This document shows, one piece after another, positions 14,306 through 22,732 of a stretch of 53,486 bases of DNA. Location: assembly GCA_902492755.1 (NCBI GenBank), contig CABUNB010000011.1:1-53486 (forward strand). The letters run 5' to 3'. The stretch comes from an uncultured Collinsella sp. (GTDB lineage: Bacteria > Actinomycetota > Coriobacteriia > Coriobacteriales > Coriobacteriaceae). The position numbers and the translations under genes are program-made. Under the pieces are notes generated by a model that made no database searches, was not told the origin of the DNA, and was given only the letters and a program-made list of their open reading frames with translations. Within the stretch, counting starts at the first letter, position 1. The number at the start of each line of letters is the position of its first letter.

Positions 14306-15328
14306 ATGAGCAAAGAGCGTGTCGAGCAGGCCGAAGGCGCAGGGGCTTCGGTGCCGATGACCGATATATCGAACATTGACGTGCCCGAGGGCACGGATGA
14401 GCTCAGCCGTAGCACCCGTCGCGCATGGCGCGACCGCCTGAACAGCGCTTCGACGCGCAAGATGATCACGGGCGTTTTGGCTACGCTGGTGGGCGGTTCG
14501 TTTTGGGGCTTCTCGGGCACCAGCGCGAGCTTTCTGTTCGATACCTACCACGTCGACACCTTGTGGCTTATGAGCGTGCGTCAGATTCTCGCCGGTCTAC
14601 TCTTTATGGCCGTGGTTGTTACGCGCGACCGCGAGCGCCCGATTAAGCTCTGGACCACACCCGCCGATCGCAAGCAGCTGCTGCTCTTTACCGCCTTTGG
14701 TCTGCTGTTCAACCAGTTTTGCTATCTTTCGGCCGTGCGCCTGACCAATGCCGGAACCGCAACGGTGCTTCAGTGTCTGCAATTGGTCATTATCATGGGC
14801 TACACCTGCGTGGTCGACCGCCGCATGCCGCGCGTGCGCGAGGCGGTCGGCATCGGCTTGGCCCTGGGCGGCACCTTTTTAATCGCTACCGGAGGTGATC
14901 CCACCAGCCTGAACATCTCGCCGCTCGGCTTGATCGCGGGCCTCATGTGTGCGGTCAGCGCCACCTGCGTGGCAGTGATTCCCGCTAAGATTCTGCCCGA
15001 ATACGGCAGCCCCATCGTCACGGGTTCGGCCATGCTCACGGCAGGCATCGTTTCGTGCGCCGTGGTTCAGCCCTGGGCGCATATGCCGGCACTTGACGCT
15101 GTCGGTATCGAGGCTCTCGCGGTGTTCGTGGTCATCGGTTCGTTTTTCGCCTACATGCTCTATATGCAGGGCGTTAAGGACATCGGTTCGGTGCGTGCAA
15201 GCCTTATCGGAACCGTGGAGCCGGTCTCGGCGACCATCACCAGCGCTGTTATGCTGGGCACGGTGTTTTTGCCGACCGACCTTATCGGCTTCGCCATGAT
15301 CATCGTGATGATGTTCCTTACGGTGTAG
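14306..15328 (+). CDS. EamA/DMT-family transporter
   Basis: A 340-residue inner-membrane protein of the drug/metabolite transporter superfamily, with ten predicted helices in two EamA repeats. The first repeat starts at GVLATLVGGSFWGFSGTSASFLF and the second at GLIAGLMCAVSATCVAVIPAKIL. The second repeat ends with the family's GTVEPVSATITSAVMLG segment, which precedes the last helices. The first ~55 residues are a hydrophilic, acidic cytoplasmic extension. ATG 14306 follows GGGGGAG; the upstream open frame overlaps no better site. Substrates of this family are diverse (amino acids, nucleotides, drugs) and none can be chosen from sequence. Confidence 0.85.
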   Translation: MSKERVEQAEGAGASVPMTDISNIDVPEGTDELSRSTRRAWRDRLNSASTRKMITGVLATLVGGSFWGFSGTSASFLFDTYHVDTLWLMSVRQILAGLLFMAVVVTRDRERPIKLWTTPADRKQLLLFTAFGLLFNQFCYLSAVRLTNAGTATVLQCLQLVIIMGYTCVVDRRMPRVREAVGIGLALGGTFLIATGGDPTSLNISPLGLIAGLMCAVSATCVAVIPAKILPEYGSPIVTGSAMLTAGIVSCAVVQPWAHMPALDAVGIEALAVFVVIGSFFAYMLYMQGVKDIGSVRASLIGTVEPVSATITSAVMLGTVFLPTDLIGFAMIIVMMFLTV

Positions 15329-15477
15329 CTGGCGCCGCCGCCAAGACAGATAAGGTGTTGTGCCACATTTTCGCCAATTGATATCCGTGTCTGGAATTTA
15401 GCTGTCGATGCTCAATATGCCATAAACTAATAGCGTTATGGACTTTTCTATTGCGACTCAATTGCGAGGATTTCTTT

Positions 15478-17790
15478 ATGGCTGGTAATCACTTTAAGGG
15501 CAGCGACAGCGGCCGTCCTGCAGTTCCGCCGCGTTCGAACGGGGCCGGAAAAGCTGACATGCCGAGCGGAGCTGGTCAGAACAGCGCCGGTAAGCGCACG
15601 TCTCCGGGCGAGACGGCGATGTTTACCGCTCTGTACGAGCAGTCTCAGAAGGCTAAAAAGACCGGTCGCGCAAGAGGGAATGTCTTTGCGGGCGGTGCGA
15701 CTCCCACGTCGCAGCCGAGTGGGGCTCCTTCGACACCTGCGAACAACGTAGGCGCTGCCAACGCCGCGAATACCGCCGGCAACATTAATGCCGGCAATGC
15801 CGCCAACAATACTCCCTCTGCCGGTGGCGCGGGGCTTACGGGCAACCTTGGTACGATCTATACGGGTGCCTCCGAGACCGGCACGTTCGCCCGTTTGGAA
15901 GATAACGGTGCCGAGTTTAAGGGCTCCGGTTCCAAGGAAGATTATTACGATTTTGGCCTGAACTATGGCAACGACGCCTCGTCGAGCTCGACCTCGGACG
16001 GCCTGGTTCGTCATCGCCATCGCAAGGGCGAGCGCAAGAAGCGCCACACTGGCGCCATTGTCGCCGCCGTAGTCGTGGTGCTTCTCGTTGCGCTTGGCGC
16101 AAGTGGCTTTATGCTGCTTAACTCGGCTAAGACCGTAAAGGGTGAAGCAAAGGAAGCCGTCGAGATCGTCGGCAGCCTTAAGGACAGGGTCACGTCGGGC
16201 GATTTTTCGACGCTGCCCGATGATGCGAAGAAGATCGACGAGCTCTGCACTAGCATGAAATCGGAGACCTCGAGCCCGCTGTGGACGATGGCTTCGTTTG
16301 TCCCGGTGTACGGCAGCGATATCTCCGCGGCCCGCACCATGATCGACGCCCTGTCCGACGTTTCGAGCAACGCGCTGGTCCCCATGGCCGATAACCTTTC
16401 GCAGGCGACGCCCGGCAAGCTGTTCCAGGACGGGACGATCAACGTGTCTGCGCTGCAGGCGGTCGCCGATTCGCTCTCCGATAGCTCCAAGGTGTTCAAG
16501 AGCGCCAACGAGAAGATCCAAGGTATTGGCGATACTCATATTTCCCAGGTGACCGAGCTGGTCGATAAGGCCAAGGACGGCTTTGCCACCCTCAACGGCG
16601 CGGTTGACGCGGCGGAGAAGGTCGCCCCCGTCCTTCCCCAGATGCTCGGCGCCAACGGCCAGACGCGTAACTACCTTGTGTACGCCATGAACAACGTCGA
16701 GATTCGTGCTTGCGGCGGCTTTGGCGGTTCGCAGGGTTTGATTTCGGTCACCGACGGCCAGATGTCGATTGGCGAGTTTGTTCCCCGCATTGGACTCAGC
16801 GAGGATGAGGCGGTCGAGAGCGTCGACGAAGAGGATGAGGCGCTGTTCGGCAACCACAGTAACCTGTACAACTCGGGCAATACCTATTCGCCCGATTGGC
16901 CCCGCAACTCGCAGCGTGTCGCCGCGCTGTGGAAGTCCCAGTATGGGCAGGACGTTGATGGCGTCGTCGGCATCGATCCTGTGTTCTTGCAGTACCTGCT
17001 GGGCCTTGTCGGTAATGTCTCGCTGCCCGACGGAACGGTCGTCGACGGTACCAACGCGGCGAAGGTTCTCATGCACGATGTGTATTGGAACTATCCGGTC
17101 GAGGAATCGGACGGCATCTTTGCGGCTGTTGCCAGCGCCGCCTTCGACAAGATTCTCGGTGGCATCGGTGACGTCGACGTTACAAAGCTTGTCGGTGCAT
17201 TCGAGCGCGGTGCCGAAGAGGGCCGCCTGATCGCGTGGATGAAAAACGATGACGAGCAGAACGCTATCAAGGAGATGAACATCGACGCCTCGCTGCCCGA
17301 TCCGGATGATCCGAGTGAAGATCCCGTTGCTGGTGTCTACTTTAACAACCTGAGCTTCTCCAAGCTCGACTGGTACCTGAATGCCGATACGCAGATTGGC
17401 CAGGGCATCAAGAACGGTGACGGCACATGCTCGTATCGCATCACCGTTACCCTGACGAACATCATGACGCAGGAGGAGGCCGGCAAGCTGCCCGACTACG
17501 TCGCGGCGAGCGCGCCCGATGCCGCGCGCGACGACGAGCGTCTGAATGTCTCGTTGTTTGCCCCGACGGGCGGCAACATTACTGATCTGACCGTCGAGGG
17601 CACCCAGTTTGGTCTTGGCGCCGCTACGTGGCATGGAATCCCCTTCTATTCGGGCACCGTTGACCTGCATGCTGGCGAGACGACGACGATCACATATACG
17701 CTGACCACGTCAGCCGAGGCGGGGGACAAGCCGCTTGCGCTGCGTCAGACTCCTACATGCCAGGCGGCTCGCGACAGTGCGTCGGCGTAG
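15478..17790 (+). CDS. DUF4012-domain membrane-anchored surface protein
   Basis: A 770-residue protein. The first ~190 residues are low-complexity and hydrophilic, rich in Gly, Asn, Ala and Ser, and end in a basic cluster (RHRHRKGERKKRH). One transmembrane helix follows (GAIVAAVVVVLLVALGASGFML), then a ~560-residue extracellular part. This carries the DUF4012 signature (RNYLVYAMNNVEIRACGGFGGS, SPDWPRNSQRVAALWKSQYG, VDGVVGIDPVFLQYLL). In Gram-positive bacteria DUF4012 proteins occur near cell-surface polysaccharide genes, and their relation to LytR-CpsA-Psr-like proteins is debated. ATG 15478 follows GCGAGGA. It is 83 bases upstream of glmM, an enzyme of cell-wall precursor synthesis, which fits an envelope role. 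Confidence 0.85.
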   Translation: MAGNHFKGSDSGRPAVPPRSNGAGKADMPSGAGQNSAGKRTSPGETAMFTALYEQSQKAKKTGRARGNVFAGGATPTSQPSGAPSTPANNVGAANAANTAGNINAGNAANNTPSAGGAGLTGNLGTIYTGASETGTFARLEDNGAEFKGSGSKEDYYDFGLNYGNDASSSSTSDGLVRHRHRKGERKKRHTGAIVAAVVVVLLVALGASGFMLLNSAKTVKGEAKEAVEIVGSLKDRVTSGDFSTLPDDAKKIDELCTSMKSETSSPLWTMASFVPVYGSDISAARTMIDALSDVSSNALVPMADNLSQATPGKLFQDGTINVSALQAVADSLSDSSKVFKSANEKIQGIGDTHISQVTELVDKAKDGFATLNGAVDAAEKVAPVLPQMLGANGQTRNYLVYAMNNVEIRACGGFGGSQGLISVTDGQMSIGEFVPRIGLSEDEAVESVDEEDEALFGNHSNLYNSGNTYSPDWPRNSQRVAALWKSQYGQDVDGVVGIDPVFLQYLLGLVGNVSLPDGTVVDGTNAAKVLMHDVYWNYPVEESDGIFAAVASAAFDKILGGIGDVDVTKLVGAFERGAEEGRLIAWMKNDDEQNAIKEMNIDASLPDPDDPSEDPVAGVYFNNLSFSKLDWYLNADTQIGQGIKNGDGTCSYRITVTLTNIMTQEEAGKLPDYVAASAPDAARDDERLNVSLFAPTGGNITDLTVEGTQFGLGAATWHGIPFYSGTVDLHAGETTTITYTLTTSAEAGDKPLALRQTPTCQAARDSASA

Positions 17791-17827
17791 GGTTTTTCTG
17801 GTAGCGCAGATAATCGAGTACCATTTT

Positions 17828-17860
17828 GGGGCGGACAGGCAATCTGTTCGCCCCTATTTT
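17828..17860 (+). terminator. hairpin between the DUF4012 gene and glmM
   Basis: An 11-bp stem (GGGGCGGACAG at 17828-17838 with CTGTTCGCCCC at 17844-17854) is followed by TATTTTG and then directly by the glmM ribosome binding site. It may end the upstream transcript or attenuate read-through into glmM. Confidence 0.6.
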
Positions 17861-17873
17861 GTAAGGAGAGCGC

Positions 17874-19205
17874 ATGAAGTACTTTGGCACCGACGGCTTT
17901 CGCGGTGAGGCTAACGTTGGGCTGACGGTAGAGCACGCTTATAAGATTGGCCGTTTTGTGGGCTGGTATTACGGCGCCAACCGCGAGCGCAAGGCGCGCG
18001 TCATCGTGGGCAAGGACACGCGTCGCTCGAGTTATATGTTCGAGGCGGCGCTGGTGAGTGGCCTGGTCGCGAGCGGTGCGGACGCCTATATGCTGCACGT
18101 GATCCCCACGCCGGGCGTAGCGCATCAGACCGTGGAAGGCTGCTTCGATTGCGGCATCATGATCAGCGCGAGCCACAATCCGTTTTGCGATAACGGCATT
18201 AAGCTCGTCAATAGCGACGGTTTTAAGATGGACGAGGACGTACTGGAGCTTATCGAGGACTACATCGATGGCAAGAGCGAGGTGCCGCTGGCTACGGGCA
18301 ACCACATCGGCGCCACGGTGGACTACATGCAGGGCCGCAACCGCTACATTGCTTCGCTCATCGCCAGCGCGAACTTTTCGCTGCAGGGCGTCAAGATCGG
18401 TCTCGACTGCGCCAACGGCTCGGCGTCCTCGGTGGCCAAGCCGGTGTTCGACGCGCTGGGCGCCGACGTGCGCGTGATCAATGCCGCGCCCGATGGTTTT
18501 AACATCAACGTCGACTGCGGCTCAACGCATATGGAGCGTCTGCAGCGCCACGTGGTGGAGCAGGGCCTGGACGTGGGCTTTGCCTATGACGGCGATGCCG
18601 ACCGCTGCCTGGCCGTGGACGAGCGCGGCCGCGTGATCGATGGCGACCAGATCCTGTACGTGTGCGGCGTGTACCTGAACAAGCACGGTCGCCTTTCGGG
18701 CGGTACCGTGGTTCCGACGATTGCCAGCAACTTTGGCCTGATCAAGTCGTTGGAGCTTGCCGGCCTGAGCGCCGTGACCAGCGGTGTGGGCGACCGTCAC
18801 GTGTATGCCAAGATGCGCGAGGGCGGCTACAGCCTGGGCGGCGAGCAGACGGGCCATACGATCTTTGGCGATATCGAGCGCACGGGCGACGGCATTATGA
18901 CCTCGCTGCGCGTGATGGAAGTGATCCGCGCCGAGCGCGAGACGCTCTCGCAGCTCACGGCTCCGTGCAAGCTGCTGCCGCAGACGCAGGTTGCCGTGCG
19001 CGTGGCCGACAAGGACGCCGCACTCGAGAACATGGGCGTGCAGGCCGCCATCACCGAGGCCGAGGCTGCGCTGGCAGGCGAGGGCCGCGTGCTCGTGCGC
19101 AAGAGCGGAACCGAGTCGGTTATCCGCGTGCTGGCCGAGGCGCCCGACCAAGCATCCGCCGATGCCGCCATGAAGCGCATCGCCAACGCACTCGAGGCTC
19201 TGTAG
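17874..19205 (+). CDS. glmM: phosphoglucosamine mutase
   Basis: Converts glucosamine-6-phosphate to glucosamine-1-phosphate, the step before UDP-GlcNAc for peptidoglycan. At 443 residues it has the normal length. The catalytic phosphoserine is Ser100 in ISASHNPFCDNGIK. The magnesium loop is YDGDADRCLAVD, the sugar-binding loop GGEQTGHTIFGD, and the C-terminal phosphate-binding loop RVLVRKSGTESVIRVLAEA. The N-terminal KYFGTDGFRGEAN matches the family. ATG 17874 follows AAGGAGAG. An upstream hairpin could modulate its transcription. Confidence 0.96.
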   Translation: MKYFGTDGFRGEANVGLTVEHAYKIGRFVGWYYGANRERKARVIVGKDTRRSSYMFEAALVSGLVASGADAYMLHVIPTPGVAHQTVEGCFDCGIMISASHNPFCDNGIKLVNSDGFKMDEDVLELIEDYIDGKSEVPLATGNHIGATVDYMQGRNRYIASLIASANFSLQGVKIGLDCANGSASSVAKPVFDALGADVRVINAAPDGFNINVDCGSTHMERLQRHVVEQGLDVGFAYDGDADRCLAVDERGRVIDGDQILYVCGVYLNKHGRLSGGTVVPTIASNFGLIKSLELAGLSAVTSGVGDRHVYAKMREGGYSLGGEQTGHTIFGDIERTGDGIMTSLRVMEVIRAERETLSQLTAPCKLLPQTQVAVRVADKDAALENMGVQAAITEAEAALAGEGRVLVRKSGTESVIRVLAEAPDQASADAAMKRIANALEAL

Positions 19206-19233
19206 TTACGCGGTTTTACCAAACCGCGTAACT
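19204..19233. terminator. hairpin at the end of glmM
   Basis: The perfect 13-bp arms AGTTACGCGGTTT and AAACCGCGTAACT enclose TACC and overlap the glmM stop codon. No T-tract follows. It may act as a 3' stabilising hairpin rather than a terminator. Confidence 0.5.
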
Positions 19234-19280
19234 GCTCGACGCTGCAAACGCCCCTAAGCGGCAATCTGACGTTCAATTTC

Positions 19281-19314
19281 AAGGGCGCGACCAGAAGGTC
19301 AGCGCCCTTTCATT
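19281..19314. terminator. hairpin between convergent glmM and M32 carboxypeptidase
   Basis: AAGGGCGC-GACC pairs with GGTC-A-GCGCCCTT around AGAA and is followed by TTTCATTTC on the plus strand. The two genes converge here, so it probably ends glmM transcripts. The rest of 19206-19410 has no gene-like feature. Confidence 0.6.
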
Positions 19315-19410
19315 TCACGTCACCTTGCTCGCTTAGGGTCGTTTTCGCTGACGTTGCCAAGACATTGGCGTCAACATAGTTGGCGTTGGCGATGGCGTGC
19401 TGGTCAATCC

Positions 19411-20985
19411 TTACAGCTCGTACAGTGTGGTGAACTTGTCCTGCAGGTAGCTGCAGTAGTAGCGGGCGTCAAAGGCCATGCCGCAGGCGCCCTTGATGAG
19501 TTCCGGCGCGTCTTTGGCGCGGCCCCACTGCCAAATGTGCTCGCCCAGCCAGGCGCGGACGGGCGCCAGATCGCCGCTCGCGCAGGCACCGGTAAGGTCG
19601 ACGCCGTCGCGGCACATGGCCGGCACAAACATGGCATCGTAGGCGCTACCCAGCGCATACGTGGGGAAGTAGCCAAACGAACCGCCGCTCCAATGCGTAT
19701 CCTGCAGGCAGCCGTGCGTGTCGTCGGGAACGGGAATGCCCAGGTACTCGTCCATAAAGCGGTTCCAAAGCGCGGGGATGTCCTTGGCCGCAGCCTCGCC
19801 GGCAAACAGCATACGCTCAATCTGGTAGCGCACCATAATATGCAGCGGATAGGTGAGCTCGTCGGCCTCGGTGCGGATCAACGACGGCTGCGCGATGTTC
19901 ACGGCGCGGTAGAGCGTGTCTTCGTCGACGTCGCCGTAGACCTCGGGCGCGTGACGACGCAGCACCTCGAGCAGCGGGCCCATAAAGGCGTGGCTGCGAC
20001 CCACGGTGTTCTCGAAAAAGCGGCTCTGGCTCTCGTGGATGCCCATGGAGGTGCCGCCCTCCAAGCACGTGCGCGCATAGGCGGGATTGACGCCCAGCTC
20101 GTACATGGTGTGCCCCGCCTCGTGGATGATGCTGTAGACGTTGGAGATGCAGTCGTCCTCGTAGATGTGCGTCGCGATGCGCGCATCACCCTCGGCAAAG
20201 CCCTCGCTAAACGGATGCTCGGTAAAGGCAAGCGTGGTGTCGTCCAGGTCCAGGCCGACAAGCTTCATAAGGTCGAAGCTCATGGCGCGCTGGGCAGCCT
20301 CGGGCACGTGGGCGTGCAAAAAGTCGGCAGCCGGCTGCTGGCCGCGCTCGCCGATGGCGTGCACGAGCGGCACGACCGTGGCCTTGACCTCGTCGCAAAA
20401 CGCGTCGAAGCTCTTGGCGGAAAGGCCGCGCTCGTACTGGTCGAGCCAAACGTCGTATGGATCGCGCTTGGGGTCCATGAGCTCGGCCTGATGCTTAAGT
20501 TGGGCGACGATTCTATCCACATAGGTCTCAAAGCTCGCCCAGTCGTTGGCTGCCTTGGCCTTGTGCCACACGGCGTCCGCCTCGCAGGTGAGCCTGGTCC
20601 AGGCCTCGGCTTCTTCGGTGGGGATGGCACTGGCCTCACGTTGATCGCGGCCGAGCACACGGATCTCGTCGAGCAGCTGAGGGTCGTCGATTTTGCCGCC
20701 GGCGACGGTCTCGCGTGCTAACGAGCGTACGAGCTCAACGGACTTCTCGCTGGTCAGCAGCTTGTGATGCTCGCCGGCAAGCGTGCCCATGGCGTCGGCA
20801 CGCGCTGCTGCGCCGTTGGCAGGAGCAATCGTCGCTCCATCGAACTCGGCAATCTTGAGCAGGTACTCGCGGGTCCACAGTTTGCCTTCGAGCTTGCGGA
20901 ATTTTTTGACGGCCTTATCGACCTTGATACCTTTGGGCGTCTTGCCCGCCGCGGGCTGGGCCTTCTTATCGTACTTCTTTCCCAT
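19411..20985 (-). CDS. M32-family metallocarboxypeptidase
   Basis: A 524-residue cytosolic zinc carboxypeptidase (thermostable carboxypeptidase 1 type) that removes C-terminal residues from peptides. The zinc motif is HEAGH at residues 288-292 (SIIHEAGHTMYELG). It is followed by the third-ligand region GIHESQSRFFENTVGRS and then TYPLHIMVRYQIER, in family order. The first ~30 residues are a lysine-rich extension (MGKKYDKKAQPAAGKTPKG) not usual in the family; AAGGATATAGGT supports the start at 20985. It lies divergent from the T-box-pheS unit and convergent to glmM. Confidence 0.92.
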   Translation of the reverse strand: MGKKYDKKAQPAAGKTPKGIKVDKAVKKFRKLEGKLWTREYLLKIAEFDGATIAPANGAAARADAMGTLAGEHHKLLTSEKSVELVRSLARETVAGGKIDDPQLLDEIRVLGRDQREASAIPTEEAEAWTRLTCEADAVWHKAKAANDWASFETYVDRIVAQLKHQAELMDPKRDPYDVWLDQYERGLSAKSFDAFCDEVKATVVPLVHAIGERGQQPAADFLHAHVPEAAQRAMSFDLMKLVGLDLDDTTLAFTEHPFSEGFAEGDARIATHIYEDDCISNVYSIIHEAGHTMYELGVNPAYARTCLEGGTSMGIHESQSRFFENTVGRSHAFMGPLLEVLRRHAPEVYGDVDEDTLYRAVNIAQPSLIRTEADELTYPLHIMVRYQIERMLFAGEAAAKDIPALWNRFMDEYLGIPVPDDTHGCLQDTHWSGGSFGYFPTYALGSAYDAMFVPAMCRDGVDLTGACASGDLAPVRAWLGEHIWQWGRAKDAPELIKGACGMAFDARYYCSYLQDKFTTLYEL

Positions 20986-21124
20986 ACCTATATCCTTGAT
21001 CTCGCAGACCGGACGCCACGGGTGGGCGTGCGGCCAGTTTGCACAGCTACCTGCCTTGTACCCAGTGCGAACAAAACGGAACGCGGCGATGTGCTCGCGA
21101 AATGTGTTATCCTATAGCCCAATG

Positions 21125-21408
21125 CGTTGACGGAGAGGGTTTTGCCCGCCGCGTCGCCGGCAAGAGAGGGAAGGTCATGGGCTGCGAGCCTTCCTGCGGT
21201 GACAAGGGCCAAGCGTTCACTCCCGAGCAGCGACCTCAACGGGCACGCGGCCAGCGGCGGCGAAGCCCCAGTAGGGAAGCCGTGAGCCTCGCGACAAGGG
21301 GCACAGAGTGGGCGCGGCGGGCCAGACATCCGCCGGGTCAAACAAGGTGGTACCGCGGAATTCAACCGTCCTTGGGCAATGCACATGCCCGAGGGCGGTT
21401 TTTTTTAT
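21125..21408 (+). promoter_or_regulatory. T-box leader (phenylalanine) of pheS
   Basis: Before pheS lies a T-box riboswitch, which senses uncharged tRNA. The conserved T-box is AAGGTGGTACCGCGG (21344-21358), whose TGGT bulge fits a tRNA ending in ACCA. A terminator follows with arms CCGTCCTTGGGCA and TGCCCGAGGGCGG and eight T (21367-21408). Upstream, an AGAGAGGGA stretch near 21164 resembles the stem-I bulge. TTC at 21216-21218 is the probable phenylalanine specifier. Uncharged tRNA-Phe should favour the antiterminator and raise synthetase expression. The exact 5' end is uncertain. Confidence 0.88.
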
Positions 21409-21492
21409 TACCGAACCGGGCCGCGTTTTCACAACGCCAGACGGTGGCAGCCGCCTCGGCAAACGGAGAGCGCGAGAGACGAAAGGGAAGAC

Positions 21493-22569
21493 ATGAGTCT
21501 GATTGATGATCTGGTCAAACTCGAGGAAGAGGCCAAGGAGCTCGTCGCAGGCGCCGACGACGCAGCCAAGCTCGAGGCTGCGCGCGTTGAGCTGCTCGGC
21601 CGCAAGGGCCGCATCACCGGCCTGATGCGCATGATGGGCAAGCTCGCCCCCGAGGATCGTCCCGTGATGGGCAAGCGAGCCAACGAGATGCGCCAGCTGA
21701 TTGAGGGCATGCTCGACGAGCGCAACACCGAGATGAAGGCCGCCGCCCTCAAGCGCGCACTGGAGCACGACGCCGTCGACATCACGCTGCCGGGCATCCG
21801 TCCGCAGATCGGCCACCAGCACCTGATCAAGCAAATCATCGAGGAGGCCGAGGACATCTTCTGCGGCATCGGCTACACCGTCGAGTCCGGTCCCATGGTC
21901 GACACCTCCTACTACAACTTCACCGCGCTCAACGCCCCTATGGATCACCCGAGCCGCTCGGCCCGCGATACCTTCTACGTGGTCGACAATAACCCCGGCA
22001 GCGTCGCGCACCCCGAGGCCCACGCCCACGGCGAGTCCGACGTGCTGCTGCGCACCCAGACCTCGGGCGTGCAGATCCACACCATGGAGTCGCAAAAGCC
22101 GCCCATCTACATGATTTGCCCGGGCACCGTCTACCGTCCCGACACGGCCGATGCCTGCCACCTTCCGCAGTTCAACCAGATCGAGGGTCTGGTCGTCGAC
22201 GAGGGCATTACCTTTGGCGACCTTAAGGGCACGCTCGACTACTTTGTTAAGTGCATGTTTGGCGAGGACCGCAAGACGCGTTACCGCCCGCACTTCTTCC
22301 CCTTCACCGAGCCCAGCTGCGAGGTGGACGTGAGCTGCCACGTGTGCGGCGGCAAGGGCTGCAACTTCTGCAAGCACAGCGGCTGGATCGAGATTCTGGG
22401 CTGCGGTATGGTCGACCCCAACGTCCTGATCAACTGCGGCATCGATCCCGAGAAGTACACCGGCTTCGCCTTTGGCATTGGCGCCGAGCGCGTCGCGGCC
22501 CTGCGCTACGACCTGCCGGACCTGCGAACGCTCATGACAGGCGATATGCGCTTCCTGAACCAATTTTAG
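21493..22569 (+). CDS. pheS: phenylalanyl-tRNA synthetase alpha subunit
   Basis: Catalytic subunit of the (alpha-beta)2 enzyme that charges tRNA-Phe; 358 residues, the usual length. An N-terminal coiled coil (LVKLEEEAKELVAGADDAAKLE, then GRKGRITGLMRMMGKL) binds tRNA. Class II motif 1 lies near PGIRPQIGHQHLIKQII. Motif 2 is in GTVYRPDTADACHLPQFNQIEGL, and motif 3 in GFAFGIGAERVAALRYDLPDLR. The insertion VCGGKGCNFCKHSGW has a four-Cys pattern common to many PheS. AAGGGAAG precedes ATG 21493. Expression is controlled by the T-box just upstream, shared with pheT. Confidence 0.97.
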   Translation: MSLIDDLVKLEEEAKELVAGADDAAKLEAARVELLGRKGRITGLMRMMGKLAPEDRPVMGKRANEMRQLIEGMLDERNTEMKAAALKRALEHDAVDITLPGIRPQIGHQHLIKQIIEEAEDIFCGIGYTVESGPMVDTSYYNFTALNAPMDHPSRSARDTFYVVDNNPGSVAHPEAHAHGESDVLLRTQTSGVQIHTMESQKPPIYMICPGTVYRPDTADACHLPQFNQIEGLVVDEGITFGDLKGTLDYFVKCMFGEDRKTRYRPHFFPFTEPSCEVDVSCHVCGGKGCNFCKHSGWIEILGCGMVDPNVLINCGIDPEKYTGFAFGIGAERVAALRYDLPDLRTLMTGDMRFLNQF

Positions 22570-22575
22570 GCTTGC

Positions 22576-22662
22576 CCAGGCACCCCATCTTGGCGTTCAA
22601 ACCGTCGCTCGCGTACCTTTAGTACGCGTCGCTCCTCTTTCACGACAACCTGGGGCACCTGG
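22576..22662 (+). other. structured spacer between pheS and pheT
   Basis: An outer stem (CCAGG-CA-CCCCA at 22576-22587 with TGGGG-CA-CCTGG at 22651-22662, with a symmetric CA/CA internal loop) encloses the hairpin CGCGTAC-CTTTA-GTACGCG (22610-22628). It begins 6 nt behind the pheS stop. It could separate the expression of the two subunits or be a repeat. Confidence 0.55.
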
Positions 22663-22732
22663 ACAACCCTAAGGCGAACGTCTTCATTTGATATTTCCTC
22701 CCTATGCGGAGATTGAGAACTAGGAGAGCTAC

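Noticed and set aside
15448..17670. A 740-codon open frame antisense to the DUF4012 gene
   Set aside because: It mirrors the codon bias of the plus-strand gene, has no ribosome binding site and no recognisable domain.
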